A DNA stretch of 64,000 nt from Porcincola intestinalis (GTDB lineage: Bacteria > Bacillota > Clostridia > Lachnospirales > Lachnospiraceae). The notes under the pieces are model-generated. The model worked only from the letters and a program-made list of their open reading frames with translations, was not told where the DNA came from and did not search any database. The stretch is from assembly GCF_009696445.1 (NCBI RefSeq), contig NZ_VULZ01000007.1:62001-126000 (forward strand). Reading direction: 5' to 3'. Below are positions 34,635 through 43,570 of this stretch, piece after piece; the first letter of the stretch is position 1, and every line of letters begins with the position of its first letter. Made by a program: the position numbers and the translations under genes.

Positions 34635-35987
34635 TTATATCTGCGGCATGCTTCGCTCGATTGAGGCGAACTTGGTATACTCCGGCAGCCATGCCAGCTC
34701 CACATCGCCCAGAGGACCGTTTCTCTGCTTGGCGATGATGCAGTCCGCAATCCCCTTCCGCTCGGTGTCCGGCTTATAGTAATCCTCCCTGTAGAGGAAC
34801 ATGACGACATCGGCGTCCTGCTCGATTGCTCCGGACTCACGGAGGTCGGAAAGCACCGGCCTGTGATCCGGCCTCTGCTCGACAGCACGGGAGAGCTGCG
34901 AGAGCGCGACGACCGGGACATTCAGCTCCCTTGCCAGCCCCTTGAGGGACCTTGAGATTTCTGAAATTTCCTGCTGTCTGGAATCGCTGCTGCGCTTCGA
35001 TGAGCCGCTCATCAGCTGCAGGTAATCGATGATAATGATATCAAGTCCCTGTTCAAGCTTGTATCTCCGGCACTTGCTCCGCATCTCCGGAACCGTGATG
35101 CCGGGCGTGTCGTCAATGATTAGCCCGGACTTGCCGATCATATCCGCGCCGGCAATCAGACTGTCCCACTCGGTGCTTGCCAGATTTCCATTTCTCAGCT
35201 TCTGGGCATCAATGTTGGCCTCCTGCGCAAACAGGCGGCGGACAAGCTGCCCCTTCGACATCTCCAGACTGAAGATCGCGACATTCTTATGCTGTCGGAT
35301 CGCCATATAATCCCCGATGTTCAGGGCAAAGGCTGTTTTCCCCATCGACGGTCTTGCGGCAATGAGGATCAGGTCAGACGGCTGGAAGCCGGAGGTCTTG
35401 AAATCCAGATCCGCGAAGCCTGTCGACAGTCCCGTCACACTGGAATTCTGCCGTGCCGCCGCGGAGATCTTTGAAATCTCCTCCATCACCACATCCTGGA
35501 TCGGTACATAGTCCTGGCTTTCCTTCGTCTGGAGGACCCGGAACATCTTCTCCTCTGTCTCCGCCATCAGCGCCTGGACACTCTCCCGGTTCAGATAGCA
35601 GCTGTTCGTCAGAGATTCCATCGTCCGGATCATTGTCCGGAGCCTGGACTTGTCCGCCACGATCTTCGCATAGTATTCGATATTCGTCGAAGTCGGGACA
35701 GCTGTGACAAGCTGTGCCAGATAACTGTCCGTTGCGATGTTCTCCGGTGCGTCCATTTCCCTGAGTCTGTTCTGAATCGTCACGCTGTCGACCGGCTGGC
35801 CCTCATTATCCAGCGAAACGATGGCGGAAAACAGCAGACCGAAGGATTTCTGATAGAAATCGTCCGGACTCAGATACTTCTGTGCCACGGAGATGGCCTC
35901 AGGATCCATCATCATGGAACCGATGACCGATGATTCCGCCGCCTGGTCATGAGGAAGTATTCTTTTAATCAGTTCCTCATCCGGCAT
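34635..35987 (-). CDS. dnaB: Replicative DNA helicase DnaB
   Basis: Hexameric helicase that unwinds DNA ahead of the replication fork. The 450-aa protein has the N-terminal helical domain (starting LPHDQAAESSVIGSMMMDP) and the RecA-like domain from about residue 180 with Walker A AARPSMGKTAFALN, IFSLEMSKGQLVRRL, Walker B DIIIIDYLQLM and LSQLSRAVEQR. Its ATG overlaps the rplI stop by one base. The order gdpP-rplI-dnaB is the conserved Firmicute arrangement. No intein is present. Confidence 0.97.
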   Translation of the reverse strand: MPDEELIKRILPHDQAAESSVIGSMMMDPEAISVAQKYLSPDDFYQKSFGLLFSAIVSLDNEGQPVDSVTIQNRLREMDAPENIATDSYLAQLVTAVPTSTNIEYYAKIVADKSRLRTMIRTMESLTNSCYLNRESVQALMAETEEKMFRVLQTKESQDYVPIQDVVMEEISKISAAARQNSSVTGLSTGFADLDFKTSGFQPSDLILIAARPSMGKTAFALNIGDYMAIRQHKNVAIFSLEMSKGQLVRRLFAQEANIDAQKLRNGNLASTEWDSLIAGADMIGKSGLIIDDTPGITVPEMRSKCRRYKLEQGLDIIIIDYLQLMSGSSKRSSDSRQQEISEISRSLKGLARELNVPVVALSQLSRAVEQRPDHRPVLSDLRESGAIEQDADVVMFLYREDYYKPDTERKGIADCIIAKQRNGPLGDVELAWLPEYTKFASIERSMPQI

Positions 35988-36433
35988 CAGAGCGCTTCCA
36001 CCTTGACTTTCAGTTCCGCCTTCACCTGCGGATGAAGCTTGACATCGACAGCCATCTCGCCCGTGTTCTTGATCGGCGCATCAATCACGATCTTCCTGCG
36101 GTCGATCTCAATCCCGAGCTGCTCCTTCATCGCGTCCGCAATCTGTCCGTTCGAAATCGAACCGAACAGCTTTCCACCTTCCCCTGTCTTAACCTTGAGC
36201 AGCACTGCCTTCTCCTCGATCTCCTTCTTCAGCGCCTCTGCCTCCGCCAGGTTCTCAGCCGCAACCTTCTCGTCATTGGCTTTCTTCAGCTTCAGGGTAT
36301 TGAGATTCGCGCTGGTCGCCTCCACACCCTGGTTTTTCCGGATCAGAACGTTTCTCGCATATGCGTCAGAGACCTCGACGATCTCCCCCTTTTTTCCAAC
36401 CTTCTTCACGTCTTCCAGCAATATGATCTTCAT
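35987..36433 (-). CDS. rplI: Large-subunit ribosomal protein bL9
   Basis: A 148-aa L9 with the N-terminal RNA-binding domain MKIILLEDVKKVGKKGEIVE and VSDAYARNVLIRKN, a long connecting helix, and the C-terminal domain containing GGKLFGSISNGQIADAMKEQ. Its length is normal. It sits 33 bases after gdpP and overlaps dnaB by one base, so the three genes are translationally linked. Confidence 0.97.
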   Translation of the reverse strand: MKIILLEDVKKVGKKGEIVEVSDAYARNVLIRKNQGVEATSANLNTLKLKKANDEKVAAENLAEAEALKKEIEEKAVLLKVKTGEGGKLFGSISNGQIADAMKEQLGIEIDRRKIVIDAPIKNTGEMAVDVKLHPQVKAELKVKVEAL

Positions 36434-36466
36434 AATTCTCCTCCATCTCTCTGTATCTCTGCACGG

Positions 36467-38527
36467 TCAGATCAGCTTCTCGTCTGTCATCTGTTTCAGA
36501 ACTTCCTTCAGCTTGTCCCGTGCCTCTTCAATCTTCATCCCCTTCAGCTGAGCGCCGGCCATGCTGATATGGCCCCCGCCGCCCAGCTTCTCCATGACAA
36601 GCTGGACATTCGCCTCATCTATCGACCGGGCACTGATAAAGATCTCATTCTCGTAGTCAGTCAGGACAAATGAAGCCCTGACGCCGACAATGTTCAGCAG
36701 CTCATTAGCCGCCTGCGCACCGACCACGTTCGGGCTCTTCAGCCCTCCCGGCGGAAGGATCGAAATGGCATAGGCACCCATATAGATCTCCGCGTTCCGG
36801 ACTGCCTCGGCCCGCGCCTTATAGCTGTCCATGTCATCTCGAAGAAGCTTCCGGACTCTCGTGATATCCGCACCGCTTCTTCTCAGATAAGCCGCTGCCT
36901 CGAATGTCCGGGCTCCTGTCTTGGCTACAAAATTATTGGTGTCGATGAGAATCCCGGCGTACATACAGTCTGCCTCAAGGCTCCTGAGCCGGACATTCTC
37001 CTCGAAATACTGAAGGATCTCGGCGATCATCTCACAGGCGGAGGATGCCGACGGTTCAATATAGCTCAGGGAAGCATTCTCGATCTTCTCCGTGTTCTGC
37101 CTGTGGTGATCCAGCACAACCACCGTATCCGTCCGATTTAATAGCTCACCGCACTCCAGAAGCGACGGCCGGTTCGTATCCACGACAATGATGGCTGTCG
37201 ATTCATCGGTCATCGCCAGTGCCTGGTCATGACTGATGAACAGCCCGTCCTTGTAATCCTTGCTCTCCTTCAGAAGCTCCAGCCACTGGCTGATCGAACC
37301 GGTCTCTGTGCCCATCACGATATGGGCCGGTTTTCCAAGCGCCCGCGCCGCCCGGCAGATTCCAACCGCTGCACCGAGACTGTCCATGTCCATAAAGCGG
37401 TGCCCCATCGCGATCACCGAGTTCTTAGTGATCATGATCTCCCGCATCGCCTGCGCCTTCACACGCGCCTTCACACGCGTATGCTGTTCATTTCTCTGGG
37501 ATTTGCCGCCGAAGAAGGTCATCTGGGATGCATTGTTGACCACCGCCTGGTCACCGCCCCTGCCCAGTGCCATCTCAATCGCTGAACGGGCCTTCTCATA
37601 GTTCTCGATATAGGTTTTTCCGCCGATCCCCGCACCGATGCTCAGCGTAATACTGACTTCATTGCCGATATTGATGGTCTTGACCGATTCCAGCACAGAA
37701 AAATGATCGGCCATCAGCGCGTCAAGGCTTTTCCGGTTGAAGACAACCATGTACTTGTCCTTCTCGAGCTTCTTCGGAAGGCAGTCGTACGATGTGAAGT
37801 ACTTCATGATCTGCCGGTCCACCAGAACACTGATCAGGGAACTGTGCACCTCGTCAACTCCCTCCAGTGCCTCATCATAATTGTCCAGATCCACCAGCGC
37901 CACCGCAAACCGCTGATCCCGGTTTTCCTGGCGCAGCCGATTTAGGTCAGTCTCATCCAGGAAATAGATAATATAGAAATAACTGCTCTCACCGTCCCTT
38001 GCTTCCCTGGAGATCAGCTCCGTCCCGTCAATCAGGTCATCGATCACGATTCGCTGCATGTGAGCGCGAAAGTCCATATTCTCATAGTGGACCTGCACGT
38101 CCTTATCCCACTCCGCTGCCGGAAACGTATCCTGCTGAAGCTCCGGAAACAGGGTGGCGATGTTCTTATCGTAGTCCTCCGGTTTCTTTGACAGCTCGCA
38201 GAGTCTGTCATTCATCCACAGAATCCGTCCATCCGCCGACACAATCGTCACGGGAAGCTCAATCTGGCGCAGGATCTCCTCCTGTTTCTGCCCGAAGCTC
38301 GTCGCAAAGTCAACCAGCCCCCTCAGGATTCTCGGCCGGTAATACAGATAGACTCCGAGGATCAGCACAAAGTAGCAGCAGGTAAAAAGCAGCGTCACAA
38401 TGCCCGCCCTTGTACTGATCCTGAAATTGAGCGCCACCAGCACAACGAGGGAGAGGGACAGCACGACGCTCCAGCTCCAGTGCATCCCCAGATTCCCGCT
38501 GTATCTGATCCGTGGGTTATTTTTCAT
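36467..38527 (-). CDS. gdpP: Cyclic-di-AMP phosphodiesterase GdpP (YybT)
   Basis: Membrane enzyme that hydrolyses c-di-AMP to pApA. The 686-aa protein has two membrane helices (about 13-55), a PAS-like domain, a degenerate GGDEF domain (about 170-310), and a DHH/DHHA1 module (about 350-680) with VIAMGHRFMDMDSLGAA, VVLDHHRQ and GGGGHISMAGAQL. It opens the gdpP-rplI-dnaB operon. c-di-AMP controls potassium uptake in Firmicutes, which is worth noting because a trkA-trkH operon is about 12 kb away. Confidence 0.96.
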   Translation of the reverse strand: MKNNPRIRYSGNLGMHWSWSVVLSLSLVVLVALNFRISTRAGIVTLLFTCCYFVLILGVYLYYRPRILRGLVDFATSFGQKQEEILRQIELPVTIVSADGRILWMNDRLCELSKKPEDYDKNIATLFPELQQDTFPAAEWDKDVQVHYENMDFRAHMQRIVIDDLIDGTELISREARDGESSYFYIIYFLDETDLNRLRQENRDQRFAVALVDLDNYDEALEGVDEVHSSLISVLVDRQIMKYFTSYDCLPKKLEKDKYMVVFNRKSLDALMADHFSVLESVKTINIGNEVSITLSIGAGIGGKTYIENYEKARSAIEMALGRGGDQAVVNNASQMTFFGGKSQRNEQHTRVKARVKAQAMREIMITKNSVIAMGHRFMDMDSLGAAVGICRAARALGKPAHIVMGTETGSISQWLELLKESKDYKDGLFISHDQALAMTDESTAIIVVDTNRPSLLECGELLNRTDTVVVLDHHRQNTEKIENASLSYIEPSASSACEMIAEILQYFEENVRLRSLEADCMYAGILIDTNNFVAKTGARTFEAAAYLRRSGADITRVRKLLRDDMDSYKARAEAVRNAEIYMGAYAISILPPGGLKSPNVVGAQAANELLNIVGVRASFVLTDYENEIFISARSIDEANVQLVMEKLGGGGHISMAGAQLKGMKIEEARDKLKEVLKQMTDEKLI

Positions 38528-38587
38528 GCCAATATCCTACCATTCTTTCCGCAGATTCTGCCGCCCGCGCTGCCGGGCGCAGCCTGC

Positions 38588-41500
38588 TCAATAACGGAAC
38601 ACTGCAACTCCGTACGCCGGCAGGTCGTATGCGAAGGAATACAGTTTTCCATCGCATTCACTCTCGACAGCCTTGTACATCACCGGATGGCTCGTCCCGC
38701 GGCCGCCGAAGCGCGCCTCGTCTCCGTCAAGCACCAGCCGGTATGTGCACTTTTTCACACAGCCGACACGGTAATCCGGCCGCGCTACCGGTGTAAAGTT
38801 GATGACAAAGAGCAGGTTGCTCTTCCCATCCTCGGAATGGCGCAGGAAGCTGTAAATGCTCCGGTCTGCATCATCCGCATTGATCCACTCAAATCCGCGC
38901 GGATCACAATCTGCATCATACATAGCCGGCGTATTTTTATAAAGATGCAACAATTCCGTTACAAAGTCAAGCATCTGCCTGTGCCTGGGTTGCTGAAGGA
39001 GGAACCAGTCCAGTTCCCTGTCTTCCGACCACTCGCGCTCCTGCGCGAAATCCTGACCCATGAACAGCAGCTTCTTGCCCGGATGCCCGAACATGTATGT
39101 GTAGCCGCACTTCAGATTGGCAAATTTGTCATCATAAAGCCCCGGCATCTTGTTGATCATCGAGCACTTCAGATGGACAACCTCATCGTGCGAGAGCACC
39201 AGGCAGTACTTCTCGGAGTACGCGTACGTCATCGCAAATGTCATCTTGTTATGATTGAACTTGCGGAAATACGGATCCAGCTTCATGTATTCGAGGAAGT
39301 CATGCATCCAGCCCATGTTCCACTTCATCGAGAAGCCCAGTCCATCGTCCTCCGGCCTTCCCGTGACCTTCGGCCATGCCGTCGATTCCTCGGCAATCAT
39401 CATGACGCCCGGGTGCTTGCCTCTGACGACGGAATTCAGATGCTTGAAGAACTCGATCGCCTCAAGATTTTTATTACCGCCATACTTGTTCGGTACCCAC
39501 TGTCCGTCCTTGCGGCCATAGTCCAGATACAGGATGGACGCCACGGCGTCGACCCGCAGGCCGTCCACATGGAACTCCTCAATCCAGTAAAGTGCATTGG
39601 CAATCAGAAAATTCTTAACCTCAGACTTGCCGAAATCAAAGACCTTTGTCCCCCAGTCCGGGTGTTCTCCCTTGCGCGGATCCGCATATTCATAGCACGG
39701 TGTCCCGTCAAACTCCGACAGCCCATGGGCATCCTTCGGGAAATGAGCGGGCACCCAGTCCAAAATCACGCCAATGCCATGGCTATGCAGATAATTCACC
39801 ATGTAGGCGAAGTCCTCCGGGGTCCCGTACCGGGATGTCGGCGCATAGTAGCCGGTAACCTGATAGCCCCAGGAACCATCAAACGGGTGTTCCGCGATCC
39901 CCATCAGCTCGATGTGCGTGTATCCTGTTTTCAGCAGGTAGTCAGTGATGGAATGCGCAAAATACCGGTAGTTGTAGAATCCGTCCTCATGTTCACCGTG
40001 CGGATGACGCATCCAGCTCCCGATATGGCACTCGTAGATAGAAATCGGCGCCTTGTCCTGGACAAAGTCATTCTGCCTCCTCATCCATCTTCCGTCCGTC
40101 CATTTGATCGGACTCAGATCCGCGATGATAGATGCCGTTCCCGGGCGGTACTCTGCCTGGTTCGCATAAGGGTCCGCCTTGTACAGCTTTCTTCCATCCT
40201 GTGTGTAGATCAGATACTTGTACATCTGTCCAGGCTGCGCCGACTCGACAAAGGTCTCCCAGATTCCGGAGGGCTCCTTCTTTTCCATCGGGATGTTGCT
40301 CTCATTCCAGCCGTTGAACTCCCCGATCAGCGTGACGGCCGCCGCATGAGGCGCCCACACAGCAAAGTGAATGCCCTTCCGTCCCTTGTACGTGGAAGGA
40401 TGTGCACCCAGCTTCTTATAGATGTCGTAGTGAACGCCCTTGTCAAACAGGTACTGATCCAGATCCCCGATAAATTCAGGCCCCTTTTCCGGAACCTTCC
40501 CTGCCGGTTTCTTCTTCGGCTCCGCTGCCGCCGTTACCTTCTTCGGCTCTGGCGCCGCTGTCACCTTCTTCGGCTCTGGCGCCGCTGTCACCTTCTTCGG
40601 CTCCGGCGCCGCTGTCACCTTCTTCGGCTCCGCCGCTGCCGTTACCTTCTTCGGCCCCGACGCCGCCGTTACCTTCTTCGGCTCCGCTGCTGCCGTTACC
40701 TTCTTCGGCTCCGGCGCTGCCGTTACCTTCTTCGGCTCCGGCGCTGCCGTCACCTTCTTCAGCTCCGCTGCTGCCGTCACCTTCTTTGGCTCCGTTTTCC
40801 CAGCCTGTTTCTTTCTCATCGCTTCGCTTCCTCCCTGATTGAGCAGATAAACTGCGCAGCCATCCGCCGGCAGCGTGACGTGAAGCTGTCCCTGTTCCTT
40901 CTTAACTTCATCCAGCGACAGCAGGTCAACCACAGTATCTCCAATATCCGGAATCCGGATCCACAGCTCGGCAGGCTGACTGTCGTTATTAACCGCGACC
41001 ACAACCGCCTCCTGATCTCCGATCCTCGCAAATGCATACTGCCTGTTTGTCAGAAGCAGCTCCCTGTACCGGCCATTTCCAATCACCGGATACTCCTGCC
41101 TGAGCGCTCCGAGCTTCTCAAGGAATTCTTCCAGCCCCGGGATGGGCGGGTTCTGACTGATCTTCTCCAGGTCGATCTGCGGCCGAAGCCCCCAGTCTCC
41201 GTTTTCCTTCCGTCCGCCGATGCCCCACTCTGATCCGTAATAGATGGACGGATCGCCCGGCAGTGTATAAAGAAGCGTATACAGCGGAAACAGCTGCTTT
41301 TTATCGCTCAGCTTCTCCACAACCCTTGAAACATCGTGGTTGTCTGCAAAGGAGTACAGCACCCGGCCCCTGTATATTCCGCCATTCTCATCGAACTGTC
41401 TCCGGATGGTATGGGCAATCTCGAAGTAATTGTGTGACTCATGTCCGGACCAAAGCCCCTTGTTCAGCTCATAGTTCGTGACAGAATGAAGCATCTCCGG

Positions 41501-42193
41501 ATTCGCCCAGCGCGCATAGTCGCCGTGGATCACCTCTCCCATCAGCCAGAAATCCGTTTTTTTCTCCAGGACCACGCGGCGCATCTCCCGGAGAAAATCA
41601 AAATCAAGGCAGTCCGCACAATCCAGCCGGATGCCGTCAATATCAAACGAATCGATCCAGAAACGAATCGCATCGAACAGATAGTCCTTCACCTCCGGAT
41701 TTCTGAGGTTCAGGTTGACCAGATCGCCCGATCCCCGCCACGTCTCATAGGAGAACCCGTCGTGATAAGCGCTGTCCCATCCAAAATTGATGCCCTTATA
41801 CCAGTCCTTGTATCTCGATTGCTCCCGGTTCTTCTGAATATCCCGAAATGCAAAAAAATCACGTCCTGTATGGTTGAAGACCCCATCGACGACCACCCGG
41901 ATTCCTGCCTCATGACAGGAGCGTACAAATGCCTTGAAATCTTCCTGATCTCCAAGACGTCTGTCCACCATCCGGTAATCGATTGTGTCGTACCCATGCC
42001 TGGATGACTCAAAGAGCGGTCCGATATAGATCGCCCCGACATGCAGATCCTTCATATGCGGAATCCATCCATTCAGCTTTCTGAGGCGGTGAACCACCTC
42101 TCCTCCCTGATTCTCATGAGGAGCTCCCAGAAGTCCCAGTGGATAGATATGATAAAAAACTGTGTTATCGTACCATTCGCTCAATGGTGCCAC
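38588..42193 (-). CDS. glgB: Fusion of a GH13 alpha-amylase-family enzyme and glycogen branching enzyme GlgB
   Basis: One uninterrupted 1201-residue frame. Residues 1-455 form a complete GH13 hydrolase: GVFNHTGRD, nucleophile Asp in DGIRLDCADCLD, acid Glu in WLMGEVIHG, and FADNHDVSR. Residues about 467-561 are a linker of ten nine-residue KKVTAA(A/P)EP units. From about 570 it is a full GlgB: N-terminal CBM48 (VTLIGEFNGWN), HIGSWMRH, EHPFDGSWGYQVTGYYAPTS, nucleophile Asp in DGLRVDAVASILYLDY, acid Glu in MIAEESTAWP, VLSHDEVVH. Both catalytic sets look intact. The start codon is GTG. The branching part makes alpha-1,6 links in glycogen; the amylase part may trim or feed glucans. No other glg gene is adjacent. 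Confidence 0.93.
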   Translation of the reverse strand: MAPLSEWYDNTVFYHIYPLGLLGAPHENQGGEVVHRLRKLNGWIPHMKDLHVGAIYIGPLFESSRHGYDTIDYRMVDRRLGDQEDFKAFVRSCHEAGIRVVVDGVFNHTGRDFFAFRDIQKNREQSRYKDWYKGINFGWDSAYHDGFSYETWRGSGDLVNLNLRNPEVKDYLFDAIRFWIDSFDIDGIRLDCADCLDFDFLREMRRVVLEKKTDFWLMGEVIHGDYARWANPEMLHSVTNYELNKGLWSGHESHNYFEIAHTIRRQFDENGGIYRGRVLYSFADNHDVSRVVEKLSDKKQLFPLYTLLYTLPGDPSIYYGSEWGIGGRKENGDWGLRPQIDLEKISQNPPIPGLEEFLEKLGALRQEYPVIGNGRYRELLLTNRQYAFARIGDQEAVVVAVNNDSQPAELWIRIPDIGDTVVDLLSLDEVKKEQGQLHVTLPADGCAVYLLNQGGSEAMRKKQAGKTEPKKVTAAAELKKVTAAPEPKKVTAAPEPKKVTAAAEPKKVTAASGPKKVTAAAEPKKVTAAPEPKKVTAAPEPKKVTAAPEPKKVTAAAEPKKKPAGKVPEKGPEFIGDLDQYLFDKGVHYDIYKKLGAHPSTYKGRKGIHFAVWAPHAAAVTLIGEFNGWNESNIPMEKKEPSGIWETFVESAQPGQMYKYLIYTQDGRKLYKADPYANQAEYRPGTASIIADLSPIKWTDGRWMRRQNDFVQDKAPISIYECHIGSWMRHPHGEHEDGFYNYRYFAHSITDYLLKTGYTHIELMGIAEHPFDGSWGYQVTGYYAPTSRYGTPEDFAYMVNYLHSHGIGVILDWVPAHFPKDAHGLSEFDGTPCYEYADPRKGEHPDWGTKVFDFGKSEVKNFLIANALYWIEEFHVDGLRVDAVASILYLDYGRKDGQWVPNKYGGNKNLEAIEFFKHLNSVVRGKHPGVMMIAEESTAWPKVTGRPEDDGLGFSMKWNMGWMHDFLEYMKLDPYFRKFNHNKMTFAMTYAYSEKYCLVLSHDEVVHLKCSMINKMPGLYDDKFANLKCGYTYMFGHPGKKLLFMGQDFAQEREWSEDRELDWFLLQQPRHRQMLDFVTELLHLYKNTPAMYDADCDPRGFEWINADDADRSIYSFLRHSEDGKSNLLFVINFTPVARPDYRVGCVKKCTYRLVLDGDEARFGGRGTSHPVMYKAVESECDGKLYSFAYDLPAYGVAVFRY
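40509..40792 (-). repeat. 27-bp coding minisatellite (KKVTAA linker)
   Basis: About ten tandem units of 27 bases, each encoding a nine-residue repeat of the type PKKVTAA(A/P)E, join the two enzymes of the fusion. Units differ mainly at third positions and at the A/P and E/G residues. Lysine-rich and probably unstructured. Confidence 0.9.
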
Positions 42194-42283
42194 CCATCCT
42201 TTCCCGCACTTTTTCGCAGCTTTTCTACAGCATCCGGTTCTTTCAGCAACCCACTTAAAAGAGCCACCGTCAGCCTGCTAATA

Positions 42284-42312
42284 ATTATATGATTTGCACA
42301 AACATAAGTCAA
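42284..42312 (-). promoter_or_regulatory. Promoter of the amylase-GlgB fusion gene
   Basis: On the minus strand TTGACT (42307-42312) and a perfect TATAAT (42284-42289) are separated by 17 bases, about 90 bases upstream of the GTG start. Confidence 0.7.
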
Positions 42313-42436
42313 CGAAGGCCCCATTTCCGGGCAAACCTGCCTGCGCGGGATCCTTCCCTGTTCCTGCAGCGCTTCATCCATCTGCCAGCAGCGTAGCGGA
42401 GGGCTGCGGAGCAGCATAACCACGGTATATATGCGT

Positions 42437-42478
42437 ACGGGCACCGGAAAAGGGTCCTCCCGATTTTCCGATGCCCGT
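42437..42478 (-). terminator. Strong hairpin after the nucleoside-importer operon
   Basis: Arms at 42437-42451 and 42464-42478 (ACGGGCA-x-CGGAAAA type) pair over 15 bases with one T-G wobble on the minus strand. It is about 95 bases beyond the last permease stop. There is no long T-run, so it may be a processing or stabilising hairpin rather than a simple terminator. The rest of the 378-base gap 42194-42571 holds only the fusion-gene promoter. Confidence 0.55.
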
Positions 42479-42571
42479 CTGTCTGCTGTCATTCAGCGTA
42501 TCAGCTTTCAGCATACTGGTCTTCAGTCTGTTTAAGCTGTCTTTGTTGCTACTGTCTTTGATTCTTCCGTC

Positions 42572-43570
42572 TCAGCGGTCTTCCCTGAAGTACGGCAAGC
42601 CCAGTGCTGCCGGCGGCTGGTTCTCCTTCTTGTTCAGCATGCTCATGATGATGAGCACCGCAATCGTGACAAGATATGGAAACGTCTTGTAGATCTCCTT
42701 GATGGCCATGTTTGTTCCGGTCGGAATGTAAAGATACAGAATGTACAGGCCGCCGAACAGGATGGATGCAAAGATGCTCAGGTCCGGTCTCCAGACCGTG
42801 AAGATGACAAGCGCGATGGCAAGCCAGCCCCTGTCGCCGAAGGCGTTGTTCGACCAGACACCGGATGCATAGTCCATGACGTAGTACAGGCCGCCGAGTC
42901 CTGCAATCATGGATCCGACGCAGGTCGCGATGTATTTGTACTTCGAGACATTGATCCCGGCCGCGTCCGCCGTGCCCGGATTCTCTCCGACCGCCCGCAG
43001 CTGGAGACCGAGCCTTGTCTTTCTCAGAAACAGCGCGGCCAGGATTGCGATGATGATCGCCGTGTATGCCAGGAAGCCGTATGAGAACAGCAGCTTTCCG
43101 ATCACTCCCGTCTTATCTGCAAACGGAAGCGTCTTCTGGAAGCACCCGGAGGTCGCCCGAAGTGAAATGGACGGGACGTCCGACCCCGTCAGCTTGATCA
43201 GCGATCCGCCGAAGAAGTTTCCGAATCCGACACCGAAAGTTGTCATTGCAAGACCGGTCACGTTCTGGTTTGCCCTCAGGTTGACCGTCAGGAAGCAGTA
43301 GAGCAGTCCCATCAGGAGAGACCCCAGGAGCGAACAGAGAATCGGAATCGCGATTCCAAGGAACGGATTGATGGATGCATTCACTGCCGTCAGGTGGTTC
43401 TCATAGAAGAAAGAACCGATGACACCCGAGATGGCACCGACGTACATGATGCCCGGGATGCCAAGGTTCAGGTTTCCGGATTTCTCGGTGAGAGTTTCGC
43501 CCGTACTGCCGAGCAGAAGCGGAATACTCTGTTTGACCGCACTTGGAATAAACGCTACAAAGTTAAACAT
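42572..43570 (-). CDS. ABC transporter permease, BMP/nucleoside type (second permease)
   Basis: A 332-aa membrane protein of the branched-chain/ribose-type permease family. It has about nine hydrophobic helices and the conserved EKSGNLNLGIPGIMYVGA and AVGENPGTADAAGINVSKYK segments that mark YufQ/NupQ-type nucleoside permeases. It is the last gene of the operon; its start codon follows the previous permease stop by one base. Confidence 0.92.
   Translation of the reverse strand: MFNFVAFIPSAVKQSIPLLLGSTGETLTEKSGNLNLGIPGIMYVGAISGVIGSFFYENHLTAVNASINPFLGIAIPILCSLLGSLLMGLLYCFLTVNLRANQNVTGLAMTTFGVGFGNFFGGSLIKLTGSDVPSISLRATSGCFQKTLPFADKTGVIGKLLFSYGFLAYTAIIIAILAALFLRKTRLGLQLRAVGENPGTADAAGINVSKYKYIATCVGSMIAGLGGLYYVMDYASGVWSNNAFGDRGWLAIALVIFTVWRPDLSIFASILFGGLYILYLYIPTGTNMAIKEIYKTFPYLVTIAVLIIMSMLNKKENQPPAALGLPYFREDR

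Noticed and set aside
40509-40792. A CRISPR array.
   Set aside because: The repeats are contiguous 27-bp coding units without spacers. The same holds for 49030-49330 and 3660-4440.
38480-41233. A plus-strand open frame of 917 codons opposite the amylase-GlgB fusion.
   Set aside because: It mirrors the GC-rich codon pattern and the 27-bp repeat of the real gene; the translation is Arg/Leu/His-rich with no domain, and there is no ribosome binding site.
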